A stretch of DNA of 64,000 nucleotides from Amycolatopsis decaplanina DSM 44594 (GTDB taxonomy: Bacteria > Actinomycetota > Actinomycetes > Mycobacteriales > Pseudonocardiaceae). The notes beneath the pieces are model-generated. The model searched no databases and had not been told where the DNA came from. It worked only from the letters and a program-made list of their open reading frames with translations. Shown here piece by piece: positions 26,349 through 36,606 of this stretch. The stretch spans positions 62,001-126,000 of the forward strand of contig NZ_AOHO01000078.1 of NCBI RefSeq assembly GCF_000342005.1, in the 5' to 3' direction. The position numbers were made by a program, and so were the translations under genes. Within the stretch, counting starts at the first letter, position 1, and the number at the start of each line of letters is the position of its first letter.

Positions 26349-28563
26349 GGCGGTCAACTTCGGCCTGCTGCATCGGAGCGTGCAACGCTGGGTTTGGCAG
26401 CAGGGGTGGGACGAGCTTCGCGATATCCAGGACGCCGCCATTCCCGCGATCCTGGCCGGTGAAACCGACGTCCTGATCGGAGCCGCGACCGCGGCCGGCA
26501 AGACTGAGGCCGCGTTTCTCCCCATCTGCTCGAAACTCGCCGAGTGCGACGACCCGGGCATTCAGGCGCTGTACGTCGGCCCGCTCAAGGCGCTGATCAA
26601 CGACCAGTTCCGGCGCACGGAAGAGCTATGCGAGGTGCTGGAGATCCCGACCCATCGCTGGCATGGAGACGTCGCCGGAGCACGCAAGAAAGCCTTGCTG
26701 GATGCTCCATCCGGGATCCTGCTCATCACTCCGGAATCGCTCGAAGCGATGTTCGTCCTTCGCGGTACACAGATCCCACGGCTTTTCGCGTCGTTGCAGT
26801 ACGTCGTCGTCGACGAGCTGCACTCGTTCCTCGGTACCGAGCGCGGAGCACAGCTGCTTTCCCAACTGCATCGTCTCGAACTCGCCGTCAAGCGACGAAT
26901 CCCGCGGATCGGGCTCTCGGCGACCTTGGGAGACATGTCGCTGGCCGCCGGCCAGCTTCGCCCCGACCACGGAGACCAGGTCAAGATCCTCGAATCGGCG
27001 ATGAGCGGCCAGGAACTTCACCTTCAACTGCGCAGCTACCTGGACGAGCGACCGGACACTGAGGAACCCGACGGCGGGGGCACCGCTGTCCGCGACATCG
27101 CGAACCACCTGTTCACCAACCTGCGTGGCAAGACCAATCTGGTGTTCGCCAACGCACGCTCGCGAGTCGAACTCTACGCGGCTGAACTCGCCGACCGCAG
27201 TGTCCGTGCCCGTGTGTCCAACGAGTTCCACGCCCATCACGGAAACCTCTCCAAGGAGCTTCGCGAAGATGTCGAAGCGATGCTCAAAGACCCGACGAAA
27301 CCAACTACCGCCGTCTGCACGACGACGCTGGAGATGGGGATCGACATCGGCGCCATCGCCCAGGTCGCCCAGATCGGTCCGCCTCCGTCGGTCGCATCCC
27401 TACGGCAACGACTCGGCCGCTCCGGCCGTCGTGACGAACCCGCGATCCTGCGGGCGTACTGCGCCACTGTGGCCATAGACGCCGACACACCTCTCCCCGA
27501 CCGTCTTCAGTTGCCGTTGGTGCAGACGATCGCCTCGATCGATCTGCTGCTCGACCGCTGGTGCGAGCCACCGGAGGCGTCCCGGCTTCATTTGTCGACC
27601 TTGATCCAGCAGCTGCTGTCCTTGATCGCCCAGCACGGCGGCGCCCGCCCGGCCGAGGCATACACGGTGCTCTGCGGCCGAGGCAGCCCATTCTCGGCGG
27701 TCACCACAGCGCAGTTCGCTGATCTGCTCCGCACCTTGGGCGCCAAGGACGTGCTCACCCAGGCCGGCGATGGCACCCTGTTGCTCGGCGGGCTCGGAGA
27801 AGCAGCTGTCAATCACTACACGTTCTACGCCGCATTCCAGACTCCCGAGGAGTACCGACTCGTCCACAGTGGCCGTCAGCTCGGCACCATGCCGATCGAC
27901 TTCCCCCTCTACGAAGGTCTGCTGCTCGTCTTCGCCGGCCAACGCTGGCGGATCAGCGCCGTCCACGAGGACGACAAGGTCGTCCAGCTGGTTCCGGCTG
28001 CGGGAGGCAAACCGCCGCACCTCGGCGACGCAGGTGGTCTGGTGCACCGGGCTGTACGCGACAGGATGCGAAATCTCCTGGAAGGCGACCGCATTCCCAC
28101 ATACCTGGACCGCCAATCCAGAGAGCTATTCGAGCAGGCTCGCCGGGCCTACGCCACTCTCGGGCTTGATCGAGCCTCCATCATCACTGATGGCCCGGAC
28201 ACACTCCTACTCCCCTGGGCAGGCGACCGCGAGCTGCACACGCTCGCGGCGATCCTCAACACGACCAGGATGGAAGCGGCTGTCGACAGTGCCGCGCTGC
28301 GGCTCGTCGGCGTACCGCGCGCGGCGGCCTTGTCCGCGCTGGGCAAGGTAGCCGCGGGGCGGACGCCGGACCCGGAACAGCTGGCTCGCAAGGTCAAGGG
28401 CAAGGCGACCGAAAAATTCGATGGCTGGTTGAGCGAAGAGCTCCTCTGCGATCAATTCGTGTCCGCGTCGCTGGACTACGCGGGCGCCGTTGCGGCCGCC
28501 CGGCGCTTGACACAAGCCGCGACATCGGCGGACGCGACCTTCGAGTCTTCGGCGTCTAGGTGA
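26323..28563 (+). CDS. Lhr-like superfamily 2 helicase (Shango SngC-like)
   Basis: 746 aa DEAD/DEAH helicase. Motif I 'AATAAGKT' ends at residue 61, motif II 'VVVDELHS' near 165, motif III 'LSATLG', and the helicase C domain has 'TTLEMGIDIG' and motif VI 'QRLGRSGRR'. The C-terminal third is Lhr/BrxHI-like, without a nuclease signature. The ATG at 26323 lies inside the end of the ATPase gene. It is the last gene of the operon and of the recognisable island cargo; the following 280 bases separate it from the convergent acyl-CoA dehydrogenase gene. Confidence 0.88.
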   Translation: MNSPASASEAVNFGLLHRSVQRWVWQQGWDELRDIQDAAIPAILAGETDVLIGAATAAGKTEAAFLPICSKLAECDDPGIQALYVGPLKALINDQFRRTEELCEVLEIPTHRWHGDVAGARKKALLDAPSGILLITPESLEAMFVLRGTQIPRLFASLQYVVVDELHSFLGTERGAQLLSQLHRLELAVKRRIPRIGLSATLGDMSLAAGQLRPDHGDQVKILESAMSGQELHLQLRSYLDERPDTEEPDGGGTAVRDIANHLFTNLRGKTNLVFANARSRVELYAAELADRSVRARVSNEFHAHHGNLSKELREDVEAMLKDPTKPTTAVCTTTLEMGIDIGAIAQVAQIGPPPSVASLRQRLGRSGRRDEPAILRAYCATVAIDADTPLPDRLQLPLVQTIASIDLLLDRWCEPPEASRLHLSTLIQQLLSLIAQHGGARPAEAYTVLCGRGSPFSAVTTAQFADLLRTLGAKDVLTQAGDGTLLLGGLGEAAVNHYTFYAAFQTPEEYRLVHSGRQLGTMPIDFPLYEGLLLVFAGQRWRISAVHEDDKVVQLVPAAGGKPPHLGDAGGLVHRAVRDRMRNLLEGDRIPTYLDRQSRELFEQARRAYATLGLDRASIITDGPDTLLLPWAGDRELHTLAAILNTTRMEAAVDSAALRLVGVPRAAALSALGKVAAGRTPDPEQLARKVKGKATEKFDGWLSEELLCDQFVSASLDYAGAVAAARRLTQAATSADATFESSASR

Positions 28564-28846
28564 GCGATTGCGGCCAGTGCTGGTTGTCTGCCCGTCCTTC
28601 AGCTTGTTGTAGTTCCGGCGGAACGCCTTGGCGAAAGGATCGCCTCAGGGGCACCACCTGGCGCCTGTCGCAGACCCGATCCTGTCGACGAGCGCCTCGG
28701 CCAGTTGGCGGTGCAGACGCTCCTGCTCCGCTCGGCGATCTTGAGCGCCGTCGTCCGCTGTGACGAGATCGGCTTCGCGGATCCTAACCGCCGCTCGCAC
28801 CCGTCGCCGGCCACCAAGTGATCCGGTTTCGTCGACTCGATCCGGA

Positions 28847-30001
28847 TCAGAGCAAGCGCGAGATCATCTCCTTCATGATCTCGTTGGTGCCACCGAAGAT
28901 CCGCTGGGCACGGACGTCCGCCCAGGCCCGTGCGATCGGATACTCGGTCATGTATCCGTACCCGCCATGGAGTTGCACACACTCGTACACCACCCGATAC
29001 GCGCGGTCGCTGCACCACCACTTCGCGATCGCCGCGGTGGCCATGTCCAACTCGTCCGCCAGATACGACCGGATGCAGTGATCCACGAAAACCCGGCACA
29101 CAGCCGCCTCCGACGCGCACTCGGCCAGGCTGAACCTGGTGTTCTGGAACTCGAACAAAGTGCTGCCGAACGCGGTGCGATCCTTGGTATAAGCCACCGT
29201 GTCGGCCACCGCCGTCTCCATGGTCGCCACCGATGTCACCGCGATGATCAGGCGCTCCCGCACCAGTTGCTCCATCAACTGGAGTGAGCCGAGCCCCTCC
29301 GCTCCACCGAGCAAGTTCTCCACCGGAACCCGGACGTCGTCAAAGAACAGTTCCGTGGTGTCTTGTCCCGTCATGCCGGTCTTGTCCAGGGTCCGACCAC
29401 GTCGAAAACCTGGCCTGTCTGCCTCCACCACCAGCAACGAGATGTCATAACCACCAGGCCCGCCCTCCGTTTTGGCGGCCACGATGACCAGATCGGCCTG
29501 GCCACCGTTCGTGATGAACGTCTTCGACCCGTTCAGTACGTATTCGGCGCCATCCCGGACTGCTTTGGTCTTGATGCCCTGCAGGTCCGAGCCGGTGCCG
29601 GGTTCGGTGATCGCGATCGCGCCGACCAGTTCACCGCTGGCGAGTTTGGGCAGCCAGTAGTGCTTTTGCCGGGTCGTGCAGTAGTCCAGCAAGTAGTGCG
29701 CCACCATCGCGCTGTGTACGCTGCTGCCCCAACTCGAGTCCCCGGCCCGGGTCTGCTCTTCCAGCAAGACGGCTTCGTGTGCGAACGTTCCCCCACCTCC
29801 GCCGTATTCCTCCGGGATGGACAGGCAGAGCAAACCGGCCTTCCCGGCCTTGATCCACAACTCCCTGTCGACCTGCTTCTGCGCCGCCCAGCGCTTCTGA
29901 TGTGGCACCAGCTCCTTCGCGCAGAACGTGCGAGCTAGGTCGCGCAGTGAGTTCAGATCGTCAGTCATCCATTCCGGGCGATGGGCTGACGCCGTGGGCA
30001 T
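28847..30001 (-). CDS. Acyl-CoA dehydrogenase family flavoenzyme
   Basis: 384 aa. FAD-binding and fold signatures are intact: 'AITEPGTGSDLQGIKT', 'GSKTFITNGGQADLVIV', 'DKTGMTGQDTTELFFDDVRV', and the C-terminal 'QLHGGYGYMTEYPIARAWAD' followed by 'IFGGTNEIMK'. The glutamate of the MCAD-type motif YEGT is Gly here (FGGT); Glu in 'QLVRERL' may be the base, as in the long-chain branch. ATG at 30001 with AGGAGGA. It lies 57 bases after the A-PCP gene in the same direction. Acyl-CoA dehydrogenases next to A-PCP proteins can desaturate a carrier-bound amino acid (as in pyrrole formation), but whether this one does is an inference. Confidence 0.88.
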   Translation of the reverse strand: MPTASAHRPEWMTDDLNSLRDLARTFCAKELVPHQKRWAAQKQVDRELWIKAGKAGLLCLSIPEEYGGGGGTFAHEAVLLEEQTRAGDSSWGSSVHSAMVAHYLLDYCTTRQKHYWLPKLASGELVGAIAITEPGTGSDLQGIKTKAVRDGAEYVLNGSKTFITNGGQADLVIVAAKTEGGPGGYDISLLVVEADRPGFRRGRTLDKTGMTGQDTTELFFDDVRVPVENLLGGAEGLGSLQLMEQLVRERLIIAVTSVATMETAVADTVAYTKDRTAFGSTLFEFQNTRFSLAECASEAAVCRVFVDHCIRSYLADELDMATAAIAKWWCSDRAYRVVYECVQLHGGYGYMTEYPIARAWADVRAQRIFGGTNEIMKEMISRLL

Positions 30002-30058
30002 GATCTGTTCCTCCTGATCTCGATCCCCGCGCGGTGGCACACCTCGTTCGAAACGCGG

Positions 30059-31858
30059 TCACAGCCCGACGACGGTGGGACGCGGCGCGGGACGGGGAGT
30101 TTCGGAGCCGTCCAGCGCCTGTGCCAGCGTGGCGATCGTGGGGTAGGTGAACAGGTGGGCGATCGTGATGTCGGGGAACTCGCGCCGGAGATCGGCGAAG
30201 ACCTGAAGGGCCTTCAAGGAGTCACCTCCCGCTTCCAGAAACCGTTCGTCCAGGCCGATTTCGGCGCGGCCGAGCACGGCGCACCAGACCTTGGTCACCG
30301 CGAGTTGAACGCTGGTCCGGAGAACCTCCGCCTCCGGTGAGGCGACCTGGACGACCATGGCGCGCAGGGCCGTCAGATCGGCCTTTCCCGTGGATCCAAG
30401 CGGGATGAAGGGCACCGTGTGGATATGGCTCGGGACGAGCGGTGACGGCAGGGTGGCGCGGAGTCGTACGGCGAGGTCCTCAGGCTGTACCGAAGACTCC
30501 GTGACCACGTACGCCACGAGGTGCGGCGGCGCGTCCGGGGTCACCGATTGCGGGACCACCAGAGCCTGGACGACTTCCGGCTGTCCGAGGAGAGCGGCTT
30601 CCACCTCTCCGGGTTCCACGCGATGTCCGCGGATCTTGAGTTGCCGATCCGCACGGCTGAGAAATTCGTAATCGCCATCGGCATTGCGGACGACGATGTC
30701 GTCGGTCCGGTACAGAAGTTCCCCGGTGTCGGTGACGATGAATTTCCCATTGGTCGCGTCAGGATCGTTGTAGTACCCCCTGGCCAGGCATTGCCCACCC
30801 AAATGCAGTATGCCGCTGACCCCGTCGGGGACTTCCGCGCCATCCTCGTCGAGCAGGCAAGCGGTGACCCCTTCCAAAGGTCGCCCGATCGGGATACGGG
30901 GACGCCGGACGTCCTGCTCACGAACTCTGTGCTGCATGACTTCGATCGTCGCCTCCGACGGCCCGTACGAGTTGAATGTCGGCAAATCGGGTCGTGTCCG
31001 CAAGATCGCTCGCGCGAGCCGAGGCGGGAAGGACTCGCCGGCGACGATCACCATCCGGCTTGGCAGAAAGCGATCGAGTCGTTCTCCCCGGCTCAGAGCC
31101 TCGAGCAGGGTGGGCGTGTACACCAGGGCATCGACCGCATGACTCGCGAGTTCGGCCGCGAACGCGACAGGGTCCAGCAGGGTACGCGGAGAATACACAT
31201 CCAGCCGCCCGCCGGTGAACAGCGCGCCGAATACACAATCGAGGCCGAAGTCCGCGGTGAACGCGGCGGTGAGGCCGAAGCTGCCGGGCTCGATCTCGCC
31301 TCTGAACCGCCGGATCGCGGCGTGGTGGTTGAGCACCGCCCGATGTTCGACCGCCACGGCTTTCGGCGAGCCGGTCGATCCCGAGGTGAACACGAGGTAA
31401 GCCAGATCCTCCGGAGAGACATCGGGCTCCACTTCGTACGGCATCAGCGGTATGCCGTCATCGACGGCGAGGCTCGGAAATGAACTATCCGGCACGCGCC
31501 GCTGATGCGACGGGTCGGCGAGGAGGGCAGTGGGCCGGACGGTCTCAAGCATGGCCATGAGACGCTGGTCTGGGTCGGACGGGTCGAGATGGACATAGGC
31601 GGCGCCGACCGCCCAGGCCGCGAGCATCGATACGACAGGGCGAACCGACCGGTCGTGCAGGGTCGCCACGATATCGCCTCGGCCGACGCCCTGTTCCCGT
31701 AGCCAAGTCGCTATGCCTCCGGCACGGTGGGCGACTTCCGCGTAAGTCGTCGCGATCGCCCCACACCGGATCGCTGTGCGGCCACCGTTGACCGCGGCCA
31801 CCTGGTGGAAGATCGCCGAAGCCGACAGGACTTCCTGAACTGGGGTCACGACGCGCAT
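30059..31858 (-). CDS. Stand-alone NRPS adenylation-PCP didomain protein
   Basis: 599 aa. The adenylation domain has A3 'LVFTSGSTGSPKAV', A5 'FNSYGPSEAT', A7 'YRTDDIV', A8 'LKIRGHRVEPGEVEAAL' and the A10 lysine in 'STGKAD'. A PCP follows with its phosphopantetheine serine in 'LEAGGDSLKAL'. Reading the pocket positions gives about D-F-D-V-I-A-S-I-E-K; Asp235 indicates an alpha-amino acid, but I do not recognise the code. ATG at 31858, 8 bases after AGGAAA. It follows the broken KS-C megasynthase by 7 bases, and may once have supplied the amino acid condensed by that protein's C domain. Confidence 0.9.
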   Translation of the reverse strand: MRVVTPVQEVLSASAIFHQVAAVNGGRTAIRCGAIATTYAEVAHRAGGIATWLREQGVGRGDIVATLHDRSVRPVVSMLAAWAVGAAYVHLDPSDPDQRLMAMLETVRPTALLADPSHQRRVPDSSFPSLAVDDGIPLMPYEVEPDVSPEDLAYLVFTSGSTGSPKAVAVEHRAVLNHHAAIRRFRGEIEPGSFGLTAAFTADFGLDCVFGALFTGGRLDVYSPRTLLDPVAFAAELASHAVDALVYTPTLLEALSRGERLDRFLPSRMVIVAGESFPPRLARAILRTRPDLPTFNSYGPSEATIEVMQHRVREQDVRRPRIPIGRPLEGVTACLLDEDGAEVPDGVSGILHLGGQCLARGYYNDPDATNGKFIVTDTGELLYRTDDIVVRNADGDYEFLSRADRQLKIRGHRVEPGEVEAALLGQPEVVQALVVPQSVTPDAPPHLVAYVVTESSVQPEDLAVRLRATLPSPLVPSHIHTVPFIPLGSTGKADLTALRAMVVQVASPEAEVLRTSVQLAVTKVWCAVLGRAEIGLDERFLEAGGDSLKALQVFADLRREFPDITIAHLFTYPTIATLAQALDGSETPRPAPRPTVVGL

Positions 31859-31865
31859 GGGTTTC

Positions 31866-34800
31866 CTAACGGTGTCGAGGGGAAAGGTGCGCACCGGCGC
31901 CTTGGGAATCACGCGTTGCCTGGTCGGAATCCGCACGCGGGGCGATGAGCACCCTCTCGGCGATACCTGAATTGACAAGATCGCTCACCGCGATGCCATG
32001 TCCCAGCAGGGCCACTCTCCGCAACAGCGCACTGTAGTTCTTCAGCCAAGCTTGAACAGTCTCACGGGTGAACAATTCCTCGGAGAATTGAAGGTTCAAG
32101 TGAACCTCCTGACTGTGCACCAGCACCGTCAAACTCAAGGGTGACGAAGACGAAACCGGCGTAAGTTCGAGCAGTTCGACCCCCGGCCCGTCGTCGCCCA
32201 ATCGGCTCGCCGGCCCGACGGGAGTACCAGAGAACGTGAACATCGTACTGGCCAGTGGCTTTACACCACGTTTGACGATCCTGCCGATCCGATCGGCAGG
32301 CAGGTGCTGGTGCGAAAACGTCAGCAGGGTCATTTCCCTGACAACGGCGAGTAACTCACTGAACGATTCATCCGAGCGGACCCCGGCTCGCAAGACGAGT
32401 GTGTTCGCGAAATTGCCTACCAGGGATTCGTCCTCCGGTGCCCGGCCTGCTGCCATCACGGCCACGGTGACCTCGGGTTCTTTCGAGATGTCCCAGAGGA
32501 ACGCCACCCAGGCCGCCAACATCACCATGTGCAGTGTGCCGCGTTCCCGACGCGCGAATTCACGGAGCGCGTCGGCCGTACCGGCGGGGATGGTCAACTG
32601 CAGGTCCGTGCTCGCCGAAACGACCGGAGGCTGGCCGCTCTCGTATGACGCGTCCGCGGGCAGCGGCGTATATCGCGAGCCTGCCAGGTAACCGGTCCAG
32701 AAGGCTGTGAGACTTTCGGCGCCGTCCGACAACAGTTGACGTTGGGCGTGGACGTAATCGAAGTACTGGCGCTGCGGGGCGGGGGTCGCGGCGGGGCCCT
32801 CGATGAGTTCCTCGAATACCTTGTGCCATCCCCATTCATCCACGAAAAGCCGATGAAAGACGACCAGCAGAATCTGCCGGGTGCGATCGGGGAAATAGGC
32901 GTCGATCAGCTGATATCTGACCGGAGGATCGGCGTAGGGAGAGACGGGTACGGCGGCCATGCGGTTGACCTGGTCGAGCAGCTCCCGCCGCCGGTCCAGC
33001 TCTGTTTCACCGGCGATCACCAGTTCCGCCGATTCCAGCTCGGCCTTCGCCGTCTCGGGCGGGGCGATGACCTGCCGAGGCCCGTCCGGAGTGTCCCGCA
33101 AGCTCGCCCGGAGCATGGAATGCTTGCGCACAAGACAGGTCAACAGTTCGGCGAGTGCGTCGGGGTCGGTGTCACCGTCGAGCAGCAGCGCGGCGGGCCG
33201 GTTCCAGGCCCTGGGCTCCTGAGAGCTTCCCATCGCCGCTAGGACGGCCATTTGCTGTTCGGACAATGGGCATTCACTCGCCGACCGCGTGTCCGTTTTC
33301 GCGGGCGAGAATTCGGGAGCCGCCGCGGCCACCGCGTTGGCGAACGCTTGAAGATCCGGAAGCTCGAAAAGGTCCAGGACGTCGAGGTCGACATCGAACC
33401 GCTCGTTGATCAGCGCGATCAGTTGGGTGCCGTTCAACGAATTGCCGCCGATGCCGAGGAATTCGTCGGTCAAGGCGAGGCCGGGCTCGCCGAGGACGTC
33501 GCAGGCCATCTCCAGCACGATGTCGTCGATGGATCCGAGCAGCGGCTGCGGTGCCTCGGGTTCGACAGACTCCTTCTGTGGATGCGCGATCAGCGGCCAG
33601 CAGTGCTCTTCGGAGAGCGGAGCGACCGGCAACTCGATCCGCTGTCGTGGACGGCCGATCACGGCCTGCCAGTTCAAGGTCCGTCCCTGCAGGTGAAGCC
33701 GGCACAGCGCCTCGGCGAAGGGGATGGCGGCGGGCAGCAGGTCGGAGAGCGCGGTGCCCGGCGTCAGGTCGACGACCGTGCAGTCGCTGGGCAACACCGA
33801 GCTCAAGGCGGCCGCGTCCGGTGGCTCGACGAGCGCGGCGGACTCGGCGACGGCATCGAGAGCCATGCCCACAGTCTCACTGTGCGGTACTCGTGCCGCA
33901 GCGCCTCCCAAGCCATGGGTGAGGAGCAGTGCGGGCTCGATCCCCGCGTCGGCGAGTACCGCCAGGGAACCGAGCATGCCCAGCAGAGCGCGCTGTGCCG
34001 GCGACCAGCGCCCCTCCGGCAGGTGTTCGGCAGCCTCCGCCAACACCCGTGCGAAGCCGCGGTACGACGCGGCCAGCTGCCGCAACCGGACCAGAGGCAT
34101 GTCCGTGAGGTCGCCGAGAGCCACGACGACCGGCGTCGTGACCCGTGTCGGGTGCGTCGCTGGTTCAGCCGTGCTCAGCCTGCCGGCGAGTTCCTCGGCG
34201 TTTCGCACGACCCAGCCGAGCCGGTACGGGAAGTGCTCACGGTCGGCGGCCAAGACCTCGGCTGCGGCCGCCAAATCGAATCCGGCCGCGTCGCGTGCCA
34301 CCAGACCTCGAAGACGTTCCACTTGCCGGGCCAGCCCGGTCGTGTCCTGCGCGGACAACAGCACCGTGTATTCGCCGGCCACTTCACGTGCCGGCCGCGC
34401 CGTCACCGGCCCCTCTTCGAACACCATGTGCGCGTTCGTCCCGCTCAGGCCGAAGCTGCTGATAGCGGCGAACCGGCTGTGCTCCCCTGCCGGCCATGCC
34501 ACCACCCGATCGGCGATACGCAGTGGGACACCGTCAAGCGCGAGCAGCGGGTTGGGCTGCCGGAACCCGGCGGTGGGAAAGATCTCTCCATCTCGAAACT
34601 GCGCGAGGACGCGCATCAACCCGGCGAACCCCGCCAGCCCGCCGAGATGCCCGAAATTCGCCTTCACCGAGGAGACCCAGGGAACCGAGGCGGGGTCGTG
34701 CGCGGTTGCCATGGCGCCGGCCAGCCCCTGGATCTCGAGCGGGTCACCGATTTTCGTCCCGGTTCCATGCGCCTCGATGTAGCCGATCGATGCCGCACTT

Positions 34801-35699
34801 ACCCCGGCTTCCCGCCATGCCGCGGAGATCACCTCGGTCTGGGCACTGGGGCTGGGCGCCGTCAGCCCGGTGGTTCGCGAGGCGTCTTGGTTGGTCGCAC
34901 TGCCCCGGATCACAGCGCGCACACAGTCGCCGTCCCGAAGCGCGTCGGCGAGGCGTTTGACCAGGACAAAGCCGCCACCTTCGCCGGGGGTGAAGCCATC
35001 GGCTTCCGCATCGAACGGCAGGCACCGGCCAACGGAGGAAAGCAGGCCGAGTCCGTCGACGTCGGTGCTGCGTTGCGCCGAATCACCCAAGGCGAGTTCA
35101 TAGCCACCGACCAGCGCCGCGTCACACTCACCACGAGCGAGTTTCCACCGGGCCTCGTGCAGAGCGACCAAAAACGACGAACAGGCGGTGTCGATGACCT
35201 CGGCCGTCCCTCTGAGGTCCAGGTGAAAGGCGATCCGGCCCGCCAGGTAGGCGTGCAAGCTGCCGGTCTCCGCGAGGGCGGTCCGCTGATCGCCCCGGGA
35301 CAGCAGGTCGAACAGACTCGCCCGCGGCCCGCCGTAATCGGCCGACAACACAGCGACGTTGGCGCCCGCTCATTCCGCGGGGGCGTACCCGGCGTCGCCG
35401 ATCGCCCGCACGGCGTGCTGGAGCATCCGTCTCTGCCGTGGGTCGATCAACTCGGCCTCGGCCCGGGACAGGCCGAAGTATCGGTAGCCGAACCCGGTGA
35501 TGTCATCGATCCAGCCGGCGTCGCGTTCACCCGTGGAGCGCGCCACACCGGTACTCTCGGCGCGCGCGTCCGGTATCTGACGCATCACGTCCCGGCCCGC
35601 ACGGAGCAGTTCTGTCAGGCTCTCCCAGTCATCGCAGCCTGGGAATTCGAAGGCCACCCCGACGAGGGCGACCGCCGCGGACTCTACTGTATCGACCAT
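31866..35699 (-). pseudogene. Hybrid KS-AT-ACP-C megasynthase, interrupted by an in-frame stop
   Basis: About 1277 codons if the stop is ignored. The KS domain begins 'AVALVGVAFEFPGCDDWE' and has the Cys motif 'DTACSSF', 'EAHGTGTKIGDP' and 'NFGHLGG'. A TGA at 35370-35372, between 'DAGYAPAE' and 'AGANVAVLSADYGG', splits it in the same frame; a single-base change from TGG (Trp) would explain it. After the KS, an AT-like region has 'LLTHGLGG' where GHSLGE is expected, so the nucleophile Ser is gone. An ACP/PCP has 'GIGGNSLNGTQL'. The C-terminal condensation domain reads 'FHRLFVDEW' in place of HHxxxDG, lacking the second, catalytic His. The gene is probably non-functional, barring sequence error. 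Confidence 0.8.
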
Positions 35700-36104
35700 C
35701 GTCGATTCCCCACCATTTAATCAGCACAAGGGATGACCAGGAAGGCAACGGCGGACGAACATTTTCGACCTTTCCGCCATAGCGACCACTACTTGAAAGT
35801 GTCACAATTTCAAGAGCTGATACCCCGCCTCTTCCGTCTCGGTATCCGAAAGATTTTTCAAGGTAAATTCCGAGTTGAAGCTAAAGGTCGTGACCTGTCG
35901 GGTCAAGCGATGTTTTCACCCCTTGGAACAGCACCTTCACCAACCGAAGGTGTGCGACCTTGCCCTGTGGATCCTCGCCGGTTCGGCGTATCGGATGGCG
36001 AGACCTCGATCAGTCCAGCGAGGACGAACCGCAGGTCAGCGTGTGCTCTCCGGTCGCCCCGACGTCGCTACAGGCCAGGCCGGCCGGTTGTGCCATCAGG
36101 CAAC
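35700..36104. other. Divergent intergenic region, locally AT-richer
   Basis: Between the megasynthase start and the plus-strand phosphoribosyltransferase remnant. The first 180 bases are less GC-rich and probably contained divergent promoters. Sequence just before 36105 translates to 'GRPVVPSGN', so the phosphoribosyltransferase may start earlier than annotated. Confidence 0.45.
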
Positions 36105-36606
36105 ATGGTTGCCCTAAAGTACCAGCATCCTGACGCTTGTACCGCGGCATGTTCGGCTCTCCTGCGACAACTCGGTACGGCCGGCGTCACCGGCTTCGAC
36201 GTCATCGTGGCACCGGCGGCGGGCGCGGTGGTATTCGGCTTCGAACTCGCTCGCCAGGCAGCGGTGCCATTCCTGTACTCCGAACGCGTCGAAGGCAGGC
36301 AGCAGCCTCGACGGGGGCAAACTGGTACCGGGGCAACGTGTCCTGGTCGTCGAGAACGTGATCACCACGGCTGGGACGGTCGTCGAGGTCTTCGATCTTC
36401 TCGCCTCCGCCGGAGCCGCGCCTGCCGCTGTCGCCGCCTTGGTGGTGCGCCGGGGGTCCCCGTTCGCTTGGGAAGACGAGGTTCCGCTTGTCGCGCTGAC
36501 GCGCAAAGACATTCCGGCGTTTTCGCCTGATGATTGCCCGCTTTGCTGCCAAGGGACGCGGCTTGTCAGTCCCGGAAGCAAGTATCTCGCGGAGACGGCT
36601 CGATGA
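36105..36606 (+). pseudogene. Orotate phosphoribosyltransferase-like protein, frameshifted
   Basis: The first frame gives 'MVALKYQHPDACTAACSALL' and 'VIVAPAAGAVVFGFELARQA' then 'VPFLYSERVEG'; the +1 frame continues 'GSSLDGGKLVPGQRVLVVEN' then 'VITTAGTVVEVFDLL' (the PRPP-binding loop) and 'CPLCCQGTRLVSPGSKYLAE'. One extra base near 36297 joins the two frames. The family transfers phosphoribose from PRPP to orotate or a related base. Upstream 'VPSGN' suggests that the true start lies before 36105. It overlaps the next gene by 4 bp (ATGA), so they once formed an operon. The C-terminal 'CPLC' and PGS motifs occur in one branch of OPRT-like proteins. Confidence 0.7.

Noticed and set aside
28599..28846. 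Arg/Gln-rich frames between the helicase and acyl-CoA dehydrogenase genes
   Set aside because: A short minus-strand stretch looked like the end of a larger protein, but a stop interrupts it and no family was recognised. I treat it as intergenic.
15907..28846. Search for a second copy of the tRNA-Val 3' end as the right attachment site
   Set aside because: No repeat of the last 40 or so bases was found downstream by eye. Only the nearby tRNA-Val(CAC) shares the 3' half, and it lies to the left.
33252..35720. Long antisense open frame of about 820 codons opposite the broken megasynthase
   Set aside because: High-GC sequence gives long open frames opposite real genes. The translation has no domain signal, and the minus-strand KS-ACP-C reading explains the region.
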